Virus record (IMG/VR): IMGVR_UViG_3300021373_001770
Span: 1 to 64,000 of that record
DNA: 64,000 bases
DNA from: a virus
Direction: 5' to 3' (one strand)
Positions 47,159-57,700 of the stretch are shown here, in pieces; within the stretch, counting starts at the first letter, position 1, and each line of letters opens with the position of its first letter. Made by a program: the position numbers and the translations under genes. Below the pieces are notes generated by a model. The model did no database searches and had not been told where the DNA came from. It was given only the letters and a program-made list of their open reading frames with translations.

Positions 47159-50100
47159 ATGGCAAAAAAAAGATCATCTTCTTCAAATAACAGGCAGAGG
47201 CAATCTAGAACAAGTTCATCTGTGCAAACAAATTCATTCACTAAAGGAATGAACAAAGACATTGCACCTTCTTTGGAAAATAACCAAAGTTGGTGGCATG
47301 CACGTAATGCTGCAAATAATTCAGAAGATGGTGATGTGGGTGTTATTGGTAATGAGCCAGCTAATTTAGCTTGTGGTGTTATACCATATACAATCATTGG
47401 TGCTGTTCATAGATATGGGGATGAGTGGATAGTATATTCTACAGATGATATTAATTCTGAAATAGGACGTTTTGATGACAGTGAATGTAAATATGAAACA
47501 CTTGTTAATGATCCTTGTTTAAACTTTAATAGAAAATATTTAATTACAGGTGCAGCAAAAGAAAATTTTGATTGTACATGGCAAGTCTATTGGGATGATG
47601 GTAATAATCCATCAAGAACATTAAATATTGATGACATACCTTGGAAAAAAGTTCAAGTCACAGGTCCAGATATAGATGGTAGTGATTGTGTTACTTATGA
47701 AATTATTGAGCCAAAAAGATTAGACTGTGAACAAATAAGATTAGCCCCTTTAGTTGATACACCTTGTATTGTTTTAAGCAATTCAACTGACTCAGGTATG
47801 ATACGCAATGGTGCTTATCAAGTGTTTGTTGCATATGTAGAAAATGAAGTAAGAGTAACTGATTATATTGGTATTTCAAATATTCAGACTATATGGAGTC
47901 ATGAAGGAAGTAATGGTTCTTTAAATATAAGTTTATCTAATTTAGATAAAGATTATGAATATTATGAAGTAGTACTGCTTAGAAGAAACCAAGGTCAAAC
48001 TTCTGCTAAAAGAATTGGTTTTTATAGTGTCCAGCAAAGTGATATAAATATAGATTATATAGATGAATCATTACCAGCAGTATCTTTAGAAACAATTCCT
48101 TTGCGTAGTCCAGCTTATGAAAAGTCTGAGTCAATGTTTGTTGTAAATGATTGGCTTATAAGACAAGGCCCAACAGAACAATTTGATTTTAATTATCAAC
48201 CAGATGCAAACAACATTCAAGTAGAATGGGTTGCTAATGCAGAAAATACTAACTTTTACTATAAAGGCGGTAATAAATATAATTTTTTAAGAGATGAGCA
48301 ATATGCTTTCTTTATAAGATGGATATATAATACAGGAGAAAGATCTTCTTCATATCATATACCTGGTAGAGCACCAGAATCTTATACTACTCCTAGCGGT
48401 TCAGTATATCAAGAAGATGAGATAATTTATGGAGATAATGTTTTGGATACTGTAAGTGGAGATAAACTATTTAAAGTATATAATACAGCTTCAGTTACTT
48501 CATTAGTTACTGAAGAGTTAGATGATGGTACTGTTGTTTATGCAAGAGGAAAAATGGGATACTGGGAATCTACAGAAAGATATCCTATGAAGCCTGATAT
48601 TTGGGGTGACTTATGTGGTAAGCCCATAAGACATCACAAAATGCCATCAGAAGAAACATCTAATGCATTAGCATTAACAAACACAACTGGTGATTTAATA
48701 AATATATTGGGTGTTCAATTTTCTAATATTGCAAGACCCAAATACAATGATGGTACATTTATACCAAATGTAGTAGGATATGAGATACTAAGAGGTTCTA
48801 GATTAGGTGCAAAATCTATACTTGCAAAAGGATTATTTAGAAACATGCGTAAGTATACTGTTCCTAATCCGGAAGATTTAATTGGAAATAATGTTCAAGG
48901 CTTATATGTAAATTATCCTTATAATGACCTTAGACCAGATATTTATTTTCACACAGGTGGATCAGGTAGTTTAAAAAGAACAGATGGTTGTGATTCATTT
49001 GATAGTTCTATGACATCTTATCAAGCATTAGGTGATGAACCTGATATAGGCGGTGAGCCTGCAGGTTATTCAAGAAAAGTTTTTAGTTTTTCTTCTCCTG
49101 ATTTAATGTTTACAAAACCATTTTTAAATGCTTACGAAACTCGGATATATGGACAGCTAAGTGGTAATGCAACTGGTAGATTTAAACAATCAGAAGATCA
49201 TCCTCAGTTTAAGTTATTAAGAGGTGGTGCTGCATTAGTGGCATCTATTATAGGTTTTGGATATGCAATTCATCAGATTAGAGGTACGGAAGGTAGAAGA
49301 ATGAATTCTACTGGAGGTAATATGACAAGTATCTCAGGTAAAGGAGAAGAAATAGTAGGTACAGAGCAAAGGGGTAACAATGGATTTGTTACGTTAACTG
49401 TACCACCTGGTGTTGCTACGGTAAACTGGAGTCCAAGAAGTGGAGGAAAAATTTCTGGTGGTGATTGGGAAATACAAGATCCTAATAAGCTAACTACATA
49501 TAAAGCAGCTGCTACTGCAGCAGTTGGTGCTTCTTCAGGCTCATCATTAGCATTATCTTTATTAATGGAAAGTTTAGCTGGTATAGGAGATTTATATACT
49601 GGTGGATTAGTTACTGAGATTCAAGAAGGTGCTCAAATCACACAAAATGCTAGTCATGCAAATGTGTTGGGTGTCAATTCAGGAATACAAACAAACACAA
49701 GAACAAAAGATACAAGTACATCTAATATTCCACAAATATTTAGAACAATTACTGGTTTATTAAGTACTCAAACAAATCTTGCTATAGGAGGTAATGAAAT
49801 CATTGAACTTCTATATAATTTAGCAGATGAATCTTCTTTTGCATACAAGTACAATTCAGAAGGTTTTTTCTTTGATTTCTCAAATCAAACAAATGGTTTA
49901 TGGAGAATAAAAAATACTGATTCAAATTATATTGGTCAATCATTTCAAACATTTAATCAAGGTGAATATAAAATAAATAATTTATATAGACCTAGTACAG
50001 TTGCTGTAGCTTTAGATAAAGAATTAACTGATCCAGCTACAGTTGATACATCTAGATTTTCTATAGGTGGTGAACTGAATTTAACTTTAAATGCCGCAGG

Positions 50101-53100
50101 AGAATATGTAAGTTCTACTCCAATAGAGTTTAGTGATAGTTATTTGCTAGAACCTACTACTGAAAGAGGATCAACAATATCAGCATATTATGGTGCATTA
50201 AAATTTAATTTTGATAATCAATATGGTCAATTATCTGGTATCAAACAAGTTCAAATGCGTGGTTGTGTTGAGCTGCTTGATCCTAATAAACCAGATGAAT
50301 ATTTATACAGCAGTAAACCTATTTTTGCAGGAGATACATTTGTAGGTAGGTATACTGAAAAAGTTATAATGCCAATATTTAGTAATTATTTATTAGGCCA
50401 ACCTGATAATTATACTTTTGATTATTCTTTATATGTAAACATACCTTACCCAAGATGGTGGTTGAATTCTCAAAGATATGATATTACACCATTAGCAAGA
50501 GAAATAGCTACTTTAGGTCTGGTTAGTACTGGCTCTTTAGAAGCTCTTTATCCAAATGATTTATTTTATTTGGATAGAGGTAATGATTCTTGTGCTTCAG
50601 GTTTTAATGCATTATTTAATGAAGATGATCCTAATCCAACGTTTGAAATGCTATATGCATATATGTATACACATATTAATGGTATGTTAGATTTTTATGT
50701 GGAGTCTGAAATTAATTTAGATCAAAGAGATTGGGAAGATGAACCAGCAAAAAGAATATACAGTGTTTATGATTATAATGATACTGATGAATTATTCCAT
50801 GCAGCTATAGAAAAAGAAGACAACTTTTATAAATATGATGAATCATTAAGTGTTGGAAAGTTTCCTACACAAATGGCATCTTTTGCTGAAGTACAGCGTT
50901 TAGATTATGATCCTTACATTGCTGAGACTTGTTATGTAAATTATCCTAAAAGGTTAATATATTCTTTACAGGCACAAGAAGAATCAAGAAAAGATTATTG
51001 GAGAGTATTTTTAAATAACAACTATAGAGATTTTAAAAATGATGTTAGTGTTATAAAACCAATTAATAAAAGCGGTGCATTAATATTCTTTCCACATTTG
51101 TCACCTCAAATGTTTCAGGGACTTGATACATTGAAGACTCAGCTTGATACTAAATTAACAATAGGTGATGGCGGTTTGTTTAGTCAACCCTTCCAAAATG
51201 TTGCAAATGCAGATATATCTAATGAGTATGGTTCATGTGAAAGTTTAAGAGGTGTTATTAATACACCTGTTGGTTTATTTTTTATATCACAAGCACAAGG
51301 TAAGATATTTCAATATGCTGGTAAAGGTCTTCAGCCAATATCAAATCAAGGTATGAAATGGTGGTTTGCAAAATATTTACCATCTAAATTTATAAAACAA
51401 TTTCCAAATTCAGAGACATCAGTATGGACAGATAATCCAGTTCAAGGTGTGGGTTGTCAAGTTATATATGATTCAGTAGATGATGTAGTTTATTTTATGA
51501 AAAAAGATTATAAACTTAAATCTCAATATATTGCAACAGCAGAATTTGTTGACACTGATTATAAGCCGGTTATTGTAGAAACTGTACCTGGTGTAAAAGT
51601 TAATGTAGACATAGGTGATCCAATTTATTTTGATGATTGTTCATGGACTATTAGTTATGATCCTAAAGTCAAAGCTTGGATTTCATTTCATGATTGGCAC
51701 CCTGAATTAGCATTACCAAGTATAAATCATTTCTTTACTACAAAAACAACAACTACTACTATACCTCAATGTCCTCCAGGATATTCTTATAATCCTTCAA
51801 ATGGTTTGTGTGAAATAGCAATTAATCAAACTGTAGATGCAACTATTACTGTTGATGAAATAACTGAAAATATTGTATCAGGTGGACCAGTTAATTGTTT
51901 GGTAGATGTTGTAATTGCAATGGACACTTCTGGTAGTACAAATAATAATAATAGAAGACAAGCACAACTTGCCCTTGTTGCTGCTTTCTTAGCGGATCCT
52001 CAAATAGTAACTTTGATGAATAATGCACAGATGCAGATTGGATTTACAGAATGGGATACTGCATCTACAGCTTTTGATATTCCTAATCCTGCAGGTGGTA
52101 CTTGGTCTATGAGTAATACAGTTACTAATGCAACGGTACAAAACTGGTATAACTCAATATGGGGTGGTGGTGGCACAAGTGAAATTGTAGGTTTGAATGG
52201 TGCACAAGCATTAATAAATAATAAGGCTGGTTCTCAACTAGGAGATAGAAGTGCTCAACCAAATTTTAGAAATGTTATTTTATTTATAACAGATACAACA
52301 GGTAATCCTGGTGCACAAACTGGACAACCTTTTCAAAGTAGCACTGTAGGTACTGGTACTGGACCAGCTAACCAATTTTTGTATGGTATATATTGTGGTG
52401 CTACAAGTGCAGTTCCACCAAGTACAGCAACATTAAATTCAATAACACAAACTACTGGACCAGTTAACGTTGATCCATATCAATTTGGTATAAATGCTGC
52501 TAACCCAGCAACTTTTCAACCTGTTGCAAATGCTATTGCTGGTGCAGTTTGTGGAACAGATTATGAGTGTGAATGTCCTACAGGCTATACATTAGTTTAT
52601 CCAGACCCTGTTACTTCATCATATAGTTCTGCTACTGGTACTTGTACAGATGTTCCTGGAGAAGCTCCAATATGTAGAAGAGTTACTTGTGAGTGTCCAC
52701 CTGTTGTTGTACCTGGAACAGTAGTTACCGAATTGGGAACTTGTCCAGATAGTGCTCCTGGAATATATGATATTGGTGATCCTAATTGGGTTGACCCAGA
52801 TCCAAGACGTTGTAATTTTTATTTTTATGAAAGTACAACAGCTAATTTTGAAGTAGGATCATTTTGGAGACATAATGTAAGATGTGATTTATTTGCAAAT
52901 TACTATAATGAAGATTACCCATGGGAAATAGATTTAATATCTAATACCGGTCAGGCGGTAAACACAGTCCGTAGTTTTGAATATCAATTAGAAACTTATG
53001 TTTATAAAGGAGATCCTCAATATAATATGTGTGGTGGAGATAAATGGGAAGATTTAGATTTTAATTTTGATAGAGCAATTGTATATAACAATGATCAGAC

Positions 53101-53473
53101 TTCTGGATTATTAAATATTAATCAGCAATCTGTAAATGATCCTTGGGGTAACCTAACATATCCAATAATAAATTTTAATAGTATAGATATTTTAGCATCT
53201 AAAGTTGAACACAAATTTAGATTTAATCAATTTTGGGATATAACAAATGATAGAGGAGAATTTACAAATGTTGAGCAGTCTATATTTGATACGGAATGTA
53301 ATGGATATATAAGACCTTTGAATAGTATAAATTTAAATTATAATAAACCTCCAACACAAAGAAAGAAGTTTAGACATTATTCAAATCAAGTTATATTAAG
53401 AAGACAGCTTTCAGGAAATAGAAAAATGTTATTAAGATTAAATAATACTAAGTTATTACTATCACAAAGATAA
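47159..53473 (+). CDS. Muzzle (tail nozzle) protein with inserted VWA and EGF-like segments
   Basis: 2104 aa. The first about 1525 residues are the conserved muzzle, with TNSFTKGMNKDIAPSLENNQ and WWHARNAANNSEDGDVGVIG near the start, TISYDPKVKAWISFHDWHPE near 1497-1516, and the tail end resuming at FWRHNVRCDLFANYYNEDYP (about 1900). About 375 residues are inserted between these: a Thr run (TKTTTTT), a CPPGYSYNPSNGLCE EGF-like piece, a VWA domain (about 1578-1795, MIDAS D1589-x-S1591-x-S1593) and Cys pairs (CECPTGY, CRRVTCECPP). The muzzle plugs the tail channel. The insert would sit on an exposed loop and could act as an adhesin. Confidence 0.88.
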   Translation: MAKKRSSSSNNRQRQSRTSSSVQTNSFTKGMNKDIAPSLENNQSWWHARNAANNSEDGDVGVIGNEPANLACGVIPYTIIGAVHRYGDEWIVYSTDDINSEIGRFDDSECKYETLVNDPCLNFNRKYLITGAAKENFDCTWQVYWDDGNNPSRTLNIDDIPWKKVQVTGPDIDGSDCVTYEIIEPKRLDCEQIRLAPLVDTPCIVLSNSTDSGMIRNGAYQVFVAYVENEVRVTDYIGISNIQTIWSHEGSNGSLNISLSNLDKDYEYYEVVLLRRNQGQTSAKRIGFYSVQQSDINIDYIDESLPAVSLETIPLRSPAYEKSESMFVVNDWLIRQGPTEQFDFNYQPDANNIQVEWVANAENTNFYYKGGNKYNFLRDEQYAFFIRWIYNTGERSSSYHIPGRAPESYTTPSGSVYQEDEIIYGDNVLDTVSGDKLFKVYNTASVTSLVTEELDDGTVVYARGKMGYWESTERYPMKPDIWGDLCGKPIRHHKMPSEETSNALALTNTTGDLINILGVQFSNIARPKYNDGTFIPNVVGYEILRGSRLGAKSILAKGLFRNMRKYTVPNPEDLIGNNVQGLYVNYPYNDLRPDIYFHTGGSGSLKRTDGCDSFDSSMTSYQALGDEPDIGGEPAGYSRKVFSFSSPDLMFTKPFLNAYETRIYGQLSGNATGRFKQSEDHPQFKLLRGGAALVASIIGFGYAIHQIRGTEGRRMNSTGGNMTSISGKGEEIVGTEQRGNNGFVTLTVPPGVATVNWSPRSGGKISGGDWEIQDPNKLTTYKAAATAAVGASSGSSLALSLLMESLAGIGDLYTGGLVTEIQEGAQITQNASHANVLGVNSGIQTNTRTKDTSTSNIPQIFRTITGLLSTQTNLAIGGNEIIELLYNLADESSFAYKYNSEGFFFDFSNQTNGLWRIKNTDSNYIGQSFQTFNQGEYKINNLYRPSTVAVALDKELTDPATVDTSRFSIGGELNLTLNAAGEYVSSTPIEFSDSYLLEPTTERGSTISAYYGALKFNFDNQYGQLSGIKQVQMRGCVELLDPNKPDEYLYSSKPIFAGDTFVGRYTEKVIMPIFSNYLLGQPDNYTFDYSLYVNIPYPRWWLNSQRYDITPLAREIATLGLVSTGSLEALYPNDLFYLDRGNDSCASGFNALFNEDDPNPTFEMLYAYMYTHINGMLDFYVESEINLDQRDWEDEPAKRIYSVYDYNDTDELFHAAIEKEDNFYKYDESLSVGKFPTQMASFAEVQRLDYDPYIAETCYVNYPKRLIYSLQAQEESRKDYWRVFLNNNYRDFKNDVSVIKPINKSGALIFFPHLSPQMFQGLDTLKTQLDTKLTIGDGGLFSQPFQNVANADISNEYGSCESLRGVINTPVGLFFISQAQGKIFQYAGKGLQPISNQGMKWWFAKYLPSKFIKQFPNSETSVWTDNPVQGVGCQVIYDSVDDVVYFMKKDYKLKSQYIATAEFVDTDYKPVIVETVPGVKVNVDIGDPIYFDDCSWTISYDPKVKAWISFHDWHPELALPSINHFFTTKTTTTTIPQCPPGYSYNPSNGLCEIAINQTVDATITVDEITENIVSGGPVNCLVDVVIAMDTSGSTNNNNRRQAQLALVAAFLADPQIVTLMNNAQMQIGFTEWDTASTAFDIPNPAGGTWSMSNTVTNATVQNWYNSIWGGGGTSEIVGLNGAQALINNKAGSQLGDRSAQPNFRNVILFITDTTGNPGAQTGQPFQSSTVGTGTGPANQFLYGIYCGATSAVPPSTATLNSITQTTGPVNVDPYQFGINAANPATFQPVANAIAGAVCGTDYECECPTGYTLVYPDPVTSSYSSATGTCTDVPGEAPICRRVTCECPPVVVPGTVVTELGTCPDSAPGIYDIGDPNWVDPDPRRCNFYFYESTTANFEVGSFWRHNVRCDLFANYYNEDYPWEIDLISNTGQAVNTVRSFEYQLETYVYKGDPQYNMCGGDKWEDLDFNFDRAIVYNNDQTSGLLNINQQSVNDPWGNLTYPIINFNSIDILASKVEHKFRFNQFWDITNDRGEFTNVEQSIFDTECNGYIRPLNSINLNYNKPPTQRKKFRHYSNQVILRRQLSGNRKMLLRLNNTKLLLSQR
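51730..52740 (+). other. Inserted VWA/EGF-like module inside the muzzle gene
   Basis: Sub-gene region encoding the inserted adhesin-like module. The borders are the Thr-rich linker after NHFFTTK and the resumption of conserved muzzle sequence after the second Cys-rich segment. The reading frame is unbroken through it. Confidence 0.7.
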
Positions 53474-54693
53474 TGAAAGAATCATTTGAATATAGCACAG
53501 TCAGAGGTTTGCCGGGTGGGCCTAATGAAGAAATTACTTATGTAACAGGTGTTTTTTCTATAGAGGGTTATAAAAGAAACTCACCTGATGTAAACAATCC
53601 TTATAATATTATACCATCAGCAGATATTACTATGAAGGGTGTAGATTTTCCAGTTAGAGGATATGGTAATAATGGCATTGTTCAAGATATGATACCTGGA
53701 AAAGAAAATTATAACTATGGAGATGCAGATTATGTTGTTGAAGTTCCAATGGCTAAAAAAGCACAGGATGGTACAGAAACACAACCTATAGAGCTTGATG
53801 AAGTTGTTGTTAAAGCATATAATTTAAATAATCTAACTGAAGATGAAAGAAAGCTTTATAACATCTTTAGAACAGGTGTAGGAAGATTGCAAATGATAGA
53901 TAACCCTGATTATAATCCAAACTGGAAAGATAACCCATCAGAAAACAGAGGTATGGTAAGAAGAGAAAAAATACCAATGAAAGATGAAGAAGGTAGATCA
54001 GTGAAAGTAAAAGATTTTGTGCCTAATTTAAAAGTATATAAAAACATTGATGGAGATAATGTTGAATTTGATGTTTCTTTTGAAGATGCTTTACGTTTAT
54101 ATAGAGAAGCTGGATCACCAACTATATCTAATAAACCAGGTTTGCTGGCAAGATTTATGCCTGAAAAATTTAATATTAATAAAAAAACTGGGGATTTCAG
54201 AGCTCATGCTAATCCTCTTTTAAATAAAATTTATATACCAGAAGGATCAGGTCCAAATTATTTTAAACCTTTTCTTGCTGAAATAGCTCACATACATCCA
54301 GATTATAATTTTTTACCAACATTATCGGGTACACTAGACAGAATAAAAAGGTCATATCAAGAAAGTGATTTTATAATACCTGGCCCTGGTTTTATACCTT
54401 TACCTACTAAAATAGCAGATGATAGTAATTATAAAAGCAAAAAAGATTTTGAATATAAAACTCATCAGATAGCAGAAAAAAATATTGCAAATGCTTATTT
54501 TAAAAGAAAGGAAAAAGGTGGGCAAGTAAAAGAAATGTTTAGTACATATGCAAATTACATTAATGGAAAAGATAAAAGTCAAAATGCTAAAAAAGCATTT
54601 GATAAACTAAATAGAATCTATTATAAAGATGCTAAAAAAAGTGGGATGGGCGTAGCTAATTTTATTGCTACATATATTATTCCAAATTCTTAA
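53473..54693 (+). CDS. Virion protein, possible degenerate zincin
   Basis: 406 aa. The N-terminal 110 residues contain ITMKGVDFPVRGYGNNGIVQ, then VVEVPMAKKAQDG, features I associate with large virion proteins after the muzzle in crAss-like phages. A stretch IELDEVVVKA follows. Around 275 the sequence FLAEIAHIHPDY resembles an HExxH zincin strand in which the first His is replaced by Ala (AEIAH), preceded by a KIYIPEGSG strand as in such domains. A catalytic role is therefore doubtful. Its ATG overlaps the muzzle stop (TAATG). It may be ejected or structural. Confidence 0.6.
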   Translation: MKESFEYSTVRGLPGGPNEEITYVTGVFSIEGYKRNSPDVNNPYNIIPSADITMKGVDFPVRGYGNNGIVQDMIPGKENYNYGDADYVVEVPMAKKAQDGTETQPIELDEVVVKAYNLNNLTEDERKLYNIFRTGVGRLQMIDNPDYNPNWKDNPSENRGMVRREKIPMKDEEGRSVKVKDFVPNLKVYKNIDGDNVEFDVSFEDALRLYREAGSPTISNKPGLLARFMPEKFNINKKTGDFRAHANPLLNKIYIPEGSGPNYFKPFLAEIAHIHPDYNFLPTLSGTLDRIKRSYQESDFIIPGPGFIPLPTKIADDSNYKSKKDFEYKTHQIAEKNIANAYFKRKEKGGQVKEMFSTYANYINGKDKSQNAKKAFDKLNRIYYKDAKKSGMGVANFIATYIIPNS

Positions 54694-54726
54694 ACCCTAA
54701 AGATTAGTGAATCTCCTTAATTATTT

Positions 54727-54735
54727 GTATATTAA
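54727..54735 (+). promoter_or_regulatory. GTATATTAA motif before the 1226-aa gene
   Basis: GTATATTAA lies 18 nt before the ATG at 54754, after a weak hairpin (AGATT/AATCT). It resembles the other GTATATTAT elements. Confidence 0.3.
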
Positions 54736-54753
54736 TAATATAATATTAGCAAA

Positions 54754-57700
54754 ATGGATCTAAATAAAATAAGTTTAAAACAACAAGGTGGGGATGCTAT
54801 GATTCCAAATGAACCGGGTATGAGAAATGAACCCAAAGTAGATCCTGCTATTCAACAAATTACTGAGTTTTTTGCACAAGCAATTGAGTCAGGTCAAAGA
54901 CCTGAAGATGTTGTTATTTCTTTAATGGATAAACAAGTAGATCAAGAAACTATCATTCAAGTTCTTACAGGTATAGGTTATGAACAAAATGACTTAGAAG
55001 TTTTGTTTCAAAACATTCAAGAAAGAACTAACCCTGCACCTCCAACAGATCAACAGATAAATCAAAATCCTGAACAGTTAGCAAGACAACAAAAGATACA
55101 AGAAGGGCAAGAAGGTTTAAACGTTAATATAGATCCTATTGAAATGGCTAAATCTGGTATTGAAATCAAACCAGAAAATAGAGGTAAGTTTACTAAGTGG
55201 GCTAAAGCACGTGGTATGACTGTTAAGGAAGCATATGCAAAGGTTTTAAAAAATAAAGATAGATACCCCGCATCAGTTGTAAAGATGGCTAATTTTGCAC
55301 GTAATGCAGCTGGTTGGAAAAAAGGACAAGAAGGTATTGAAATACCAAGTGAAGCTTTACCTGTACAAGATCCATCTGCTTTGCAAAGAATGCAAATTAA
55401 ACTTCGTGACTTAATAAAAGGAAATGAAAGGGGTGAGGCATCATCTATAACCCCAGAAACTCTATTCTATGGCACAGAAGCAATGGGTGGTATTCCTGAA
55501 GGATATGTAGTAAATCCATTCCAAACAATGGAGTTTAGAGATGTAAATCAAAATGGTATTGAAGATAGGGAGGAAGGCCTATATATAAAAAGAGATTTAA
55601 TACGTGAAGAAGATTTACCTAAAAGTAGAGGTCTAAAAAAAGGCGGGGAGTTTAAACCACATTTAATGTATGATCCAAAGACTGGTAAAGCTTATGAGGC
55701 TAAAGTACCTGCTGACCATGAAAGAATGGCTAAGATGGGATACTTGCATAAAGATGAAATGCAAGGTGGTAAAGCTCAGATGGGTTTTGAAATGTCTGAT
55801 TTAGCAGATTTTCTAAAAAGCGTAGAAGGTGATGATCTAAGCCAGTATAAACAAAATTATCAAAATAGTTTTATGGCTGAAGGATATAAACCTAGCCAAG
55901 AGGAGTTTGATAGAATGGATCAATCTACAAAACAAATGTATGCTGAATCTTTTCCTGGTCATTATAAGATATCAGCTGATACACCAACGGCTTTAGATTT
56001 ATACAAGTTAAGATATCAAAATAGTTTTATGATGCCTACACAAACTGATGGGCCTCAATACAAATATGGTGGACCAAAAGGTGAAGAAGCTTATTTAGCA
56101 AGAAGAGATGCTGCAATAAAAGCATCTATGGATAAAGCATATACAGGTAAAGAATTAAATGATGCTATTCAAAAATATGCTAAAAGAGATAATATTTATA
56201 TTACAGGTAAGGAGGGTAATGTGATATATGATGGTAGAAGTAATGAATCTCCTGCTGCTAATGGAGTAGTTACAAATCCATTTTATGTAAACCCTTTAAT
56301 ATTTAGTTCAGGTAAAAGTTTTCAGCCGGGTAGACTTGTAAATGATATTGCTGATTTATATATGGGTGTTATTGGAACAGAAGATAGTCCTGGTATAATA
56401 GGTTATGGAGGAGCAGAAGCTAACTATTTACAAAATCAAAAAGATAAATATGAAAATGCAACATTTGAATATAAAGCAGATGATTCACCAGAAAATATAG
56501 AAGCTATAAAAGCTTACATGAAACAATATGCTTTAGAGAATCCTAATGTAGAAGATGCAATTGCTAATTTACCAAATATTAAAACTAGTGAAAGAAAAGT
56601 AGATAAAGCATTAAACTCATTTACAGATTGGTTTAAAAATGCAGGACAAAATGTAAAACAAGGTGGTCAAGAAACATATGATGCTATTATAGATATGATA
56701 CAAGGTACTAAAGGTACTAGCACAAAAACACCGGGTATAATTCCTGATGGTCAATTTGGTAATGGTGAATTTGGTGATTTTGATGTTATGACAGAAGATA
56801 ACCCATATGGTTTACCAAATTGGATGTTTGATTCAAATGTAGATCCTGGTCAAACTAATTATATGGAAGACACAAGGATTGTAGCAGATGCTCAGTTAGC
56901 AAAAAAGTTTCCTGGTTTAGGTGATACACCTTTAGAAGAAGAACAAAATAAACAACGTGAAAATCAACAAAAAGATGCACAATTAACTGCAGATGAATTA
57001 TTTAAAAAAATAGAACCTGGTACTATGGATATAGATACCAATGAAGGATTCTTTGAAAAAGCAGAAAGATTTGGTAATAGCACAGCTCTTAGGCTGGCTG
57101 ATCAACTTGCAGATAGTACAGTTAAAATTGTTAGTAACATAACTGACTTTCAAGCTGATGAAGCTGTTGATGATGCACGAGTAGATTTTTATAATACTAG
57201 AGGTGCAGATTTTGTAGCTCCAGTTGTTACTGATGCTTTATTTAAAAGAGGAAAAGGACCAGATATAAATTCAGGTATTTTTGGTTCTGAGGGAGATGCA
57301 ACTACAGGTTTATATATAACCAAGAAAGGTGGTGAACCTAGTAATGCAGGTTTTCAAGCTTTACCAGATTATGTTCAAGATAAGATAATGAAAAGACAAA
57401 ATGGTGGAGAAGAAATATATAACAATCCTTTTGGTGATCTAAGATCTTTTACAGATGATTTGAATCAATATCAAGATGGAAATGGTGAGATGACACGAGA
57501 TGAATTAATGAGTCAAATAATGGATCTTAGAAGTCAAGTAGAACAAGAAGACTCAAGGATTCAAAATTTCCAAAGTAATATTGACAAGTTATATAGAGGC
57601 TTTTTAACATCTAAAGAAGTGGATGATGAGGAACTAAGAAAAGCCCAACTAGCAGAGATATTAGGTGCTGATTCTTCCATTAATCCTGCTTTATTTAATA

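Noticed and set aside
47159-53473. Two genes fused by a missed stop in the muzzle gene
   Set aside because: The frame is continuous, and conserved muzzle sequence resumes after the insert, which argues for domain insertion rather than fusion of neighbouring genes.
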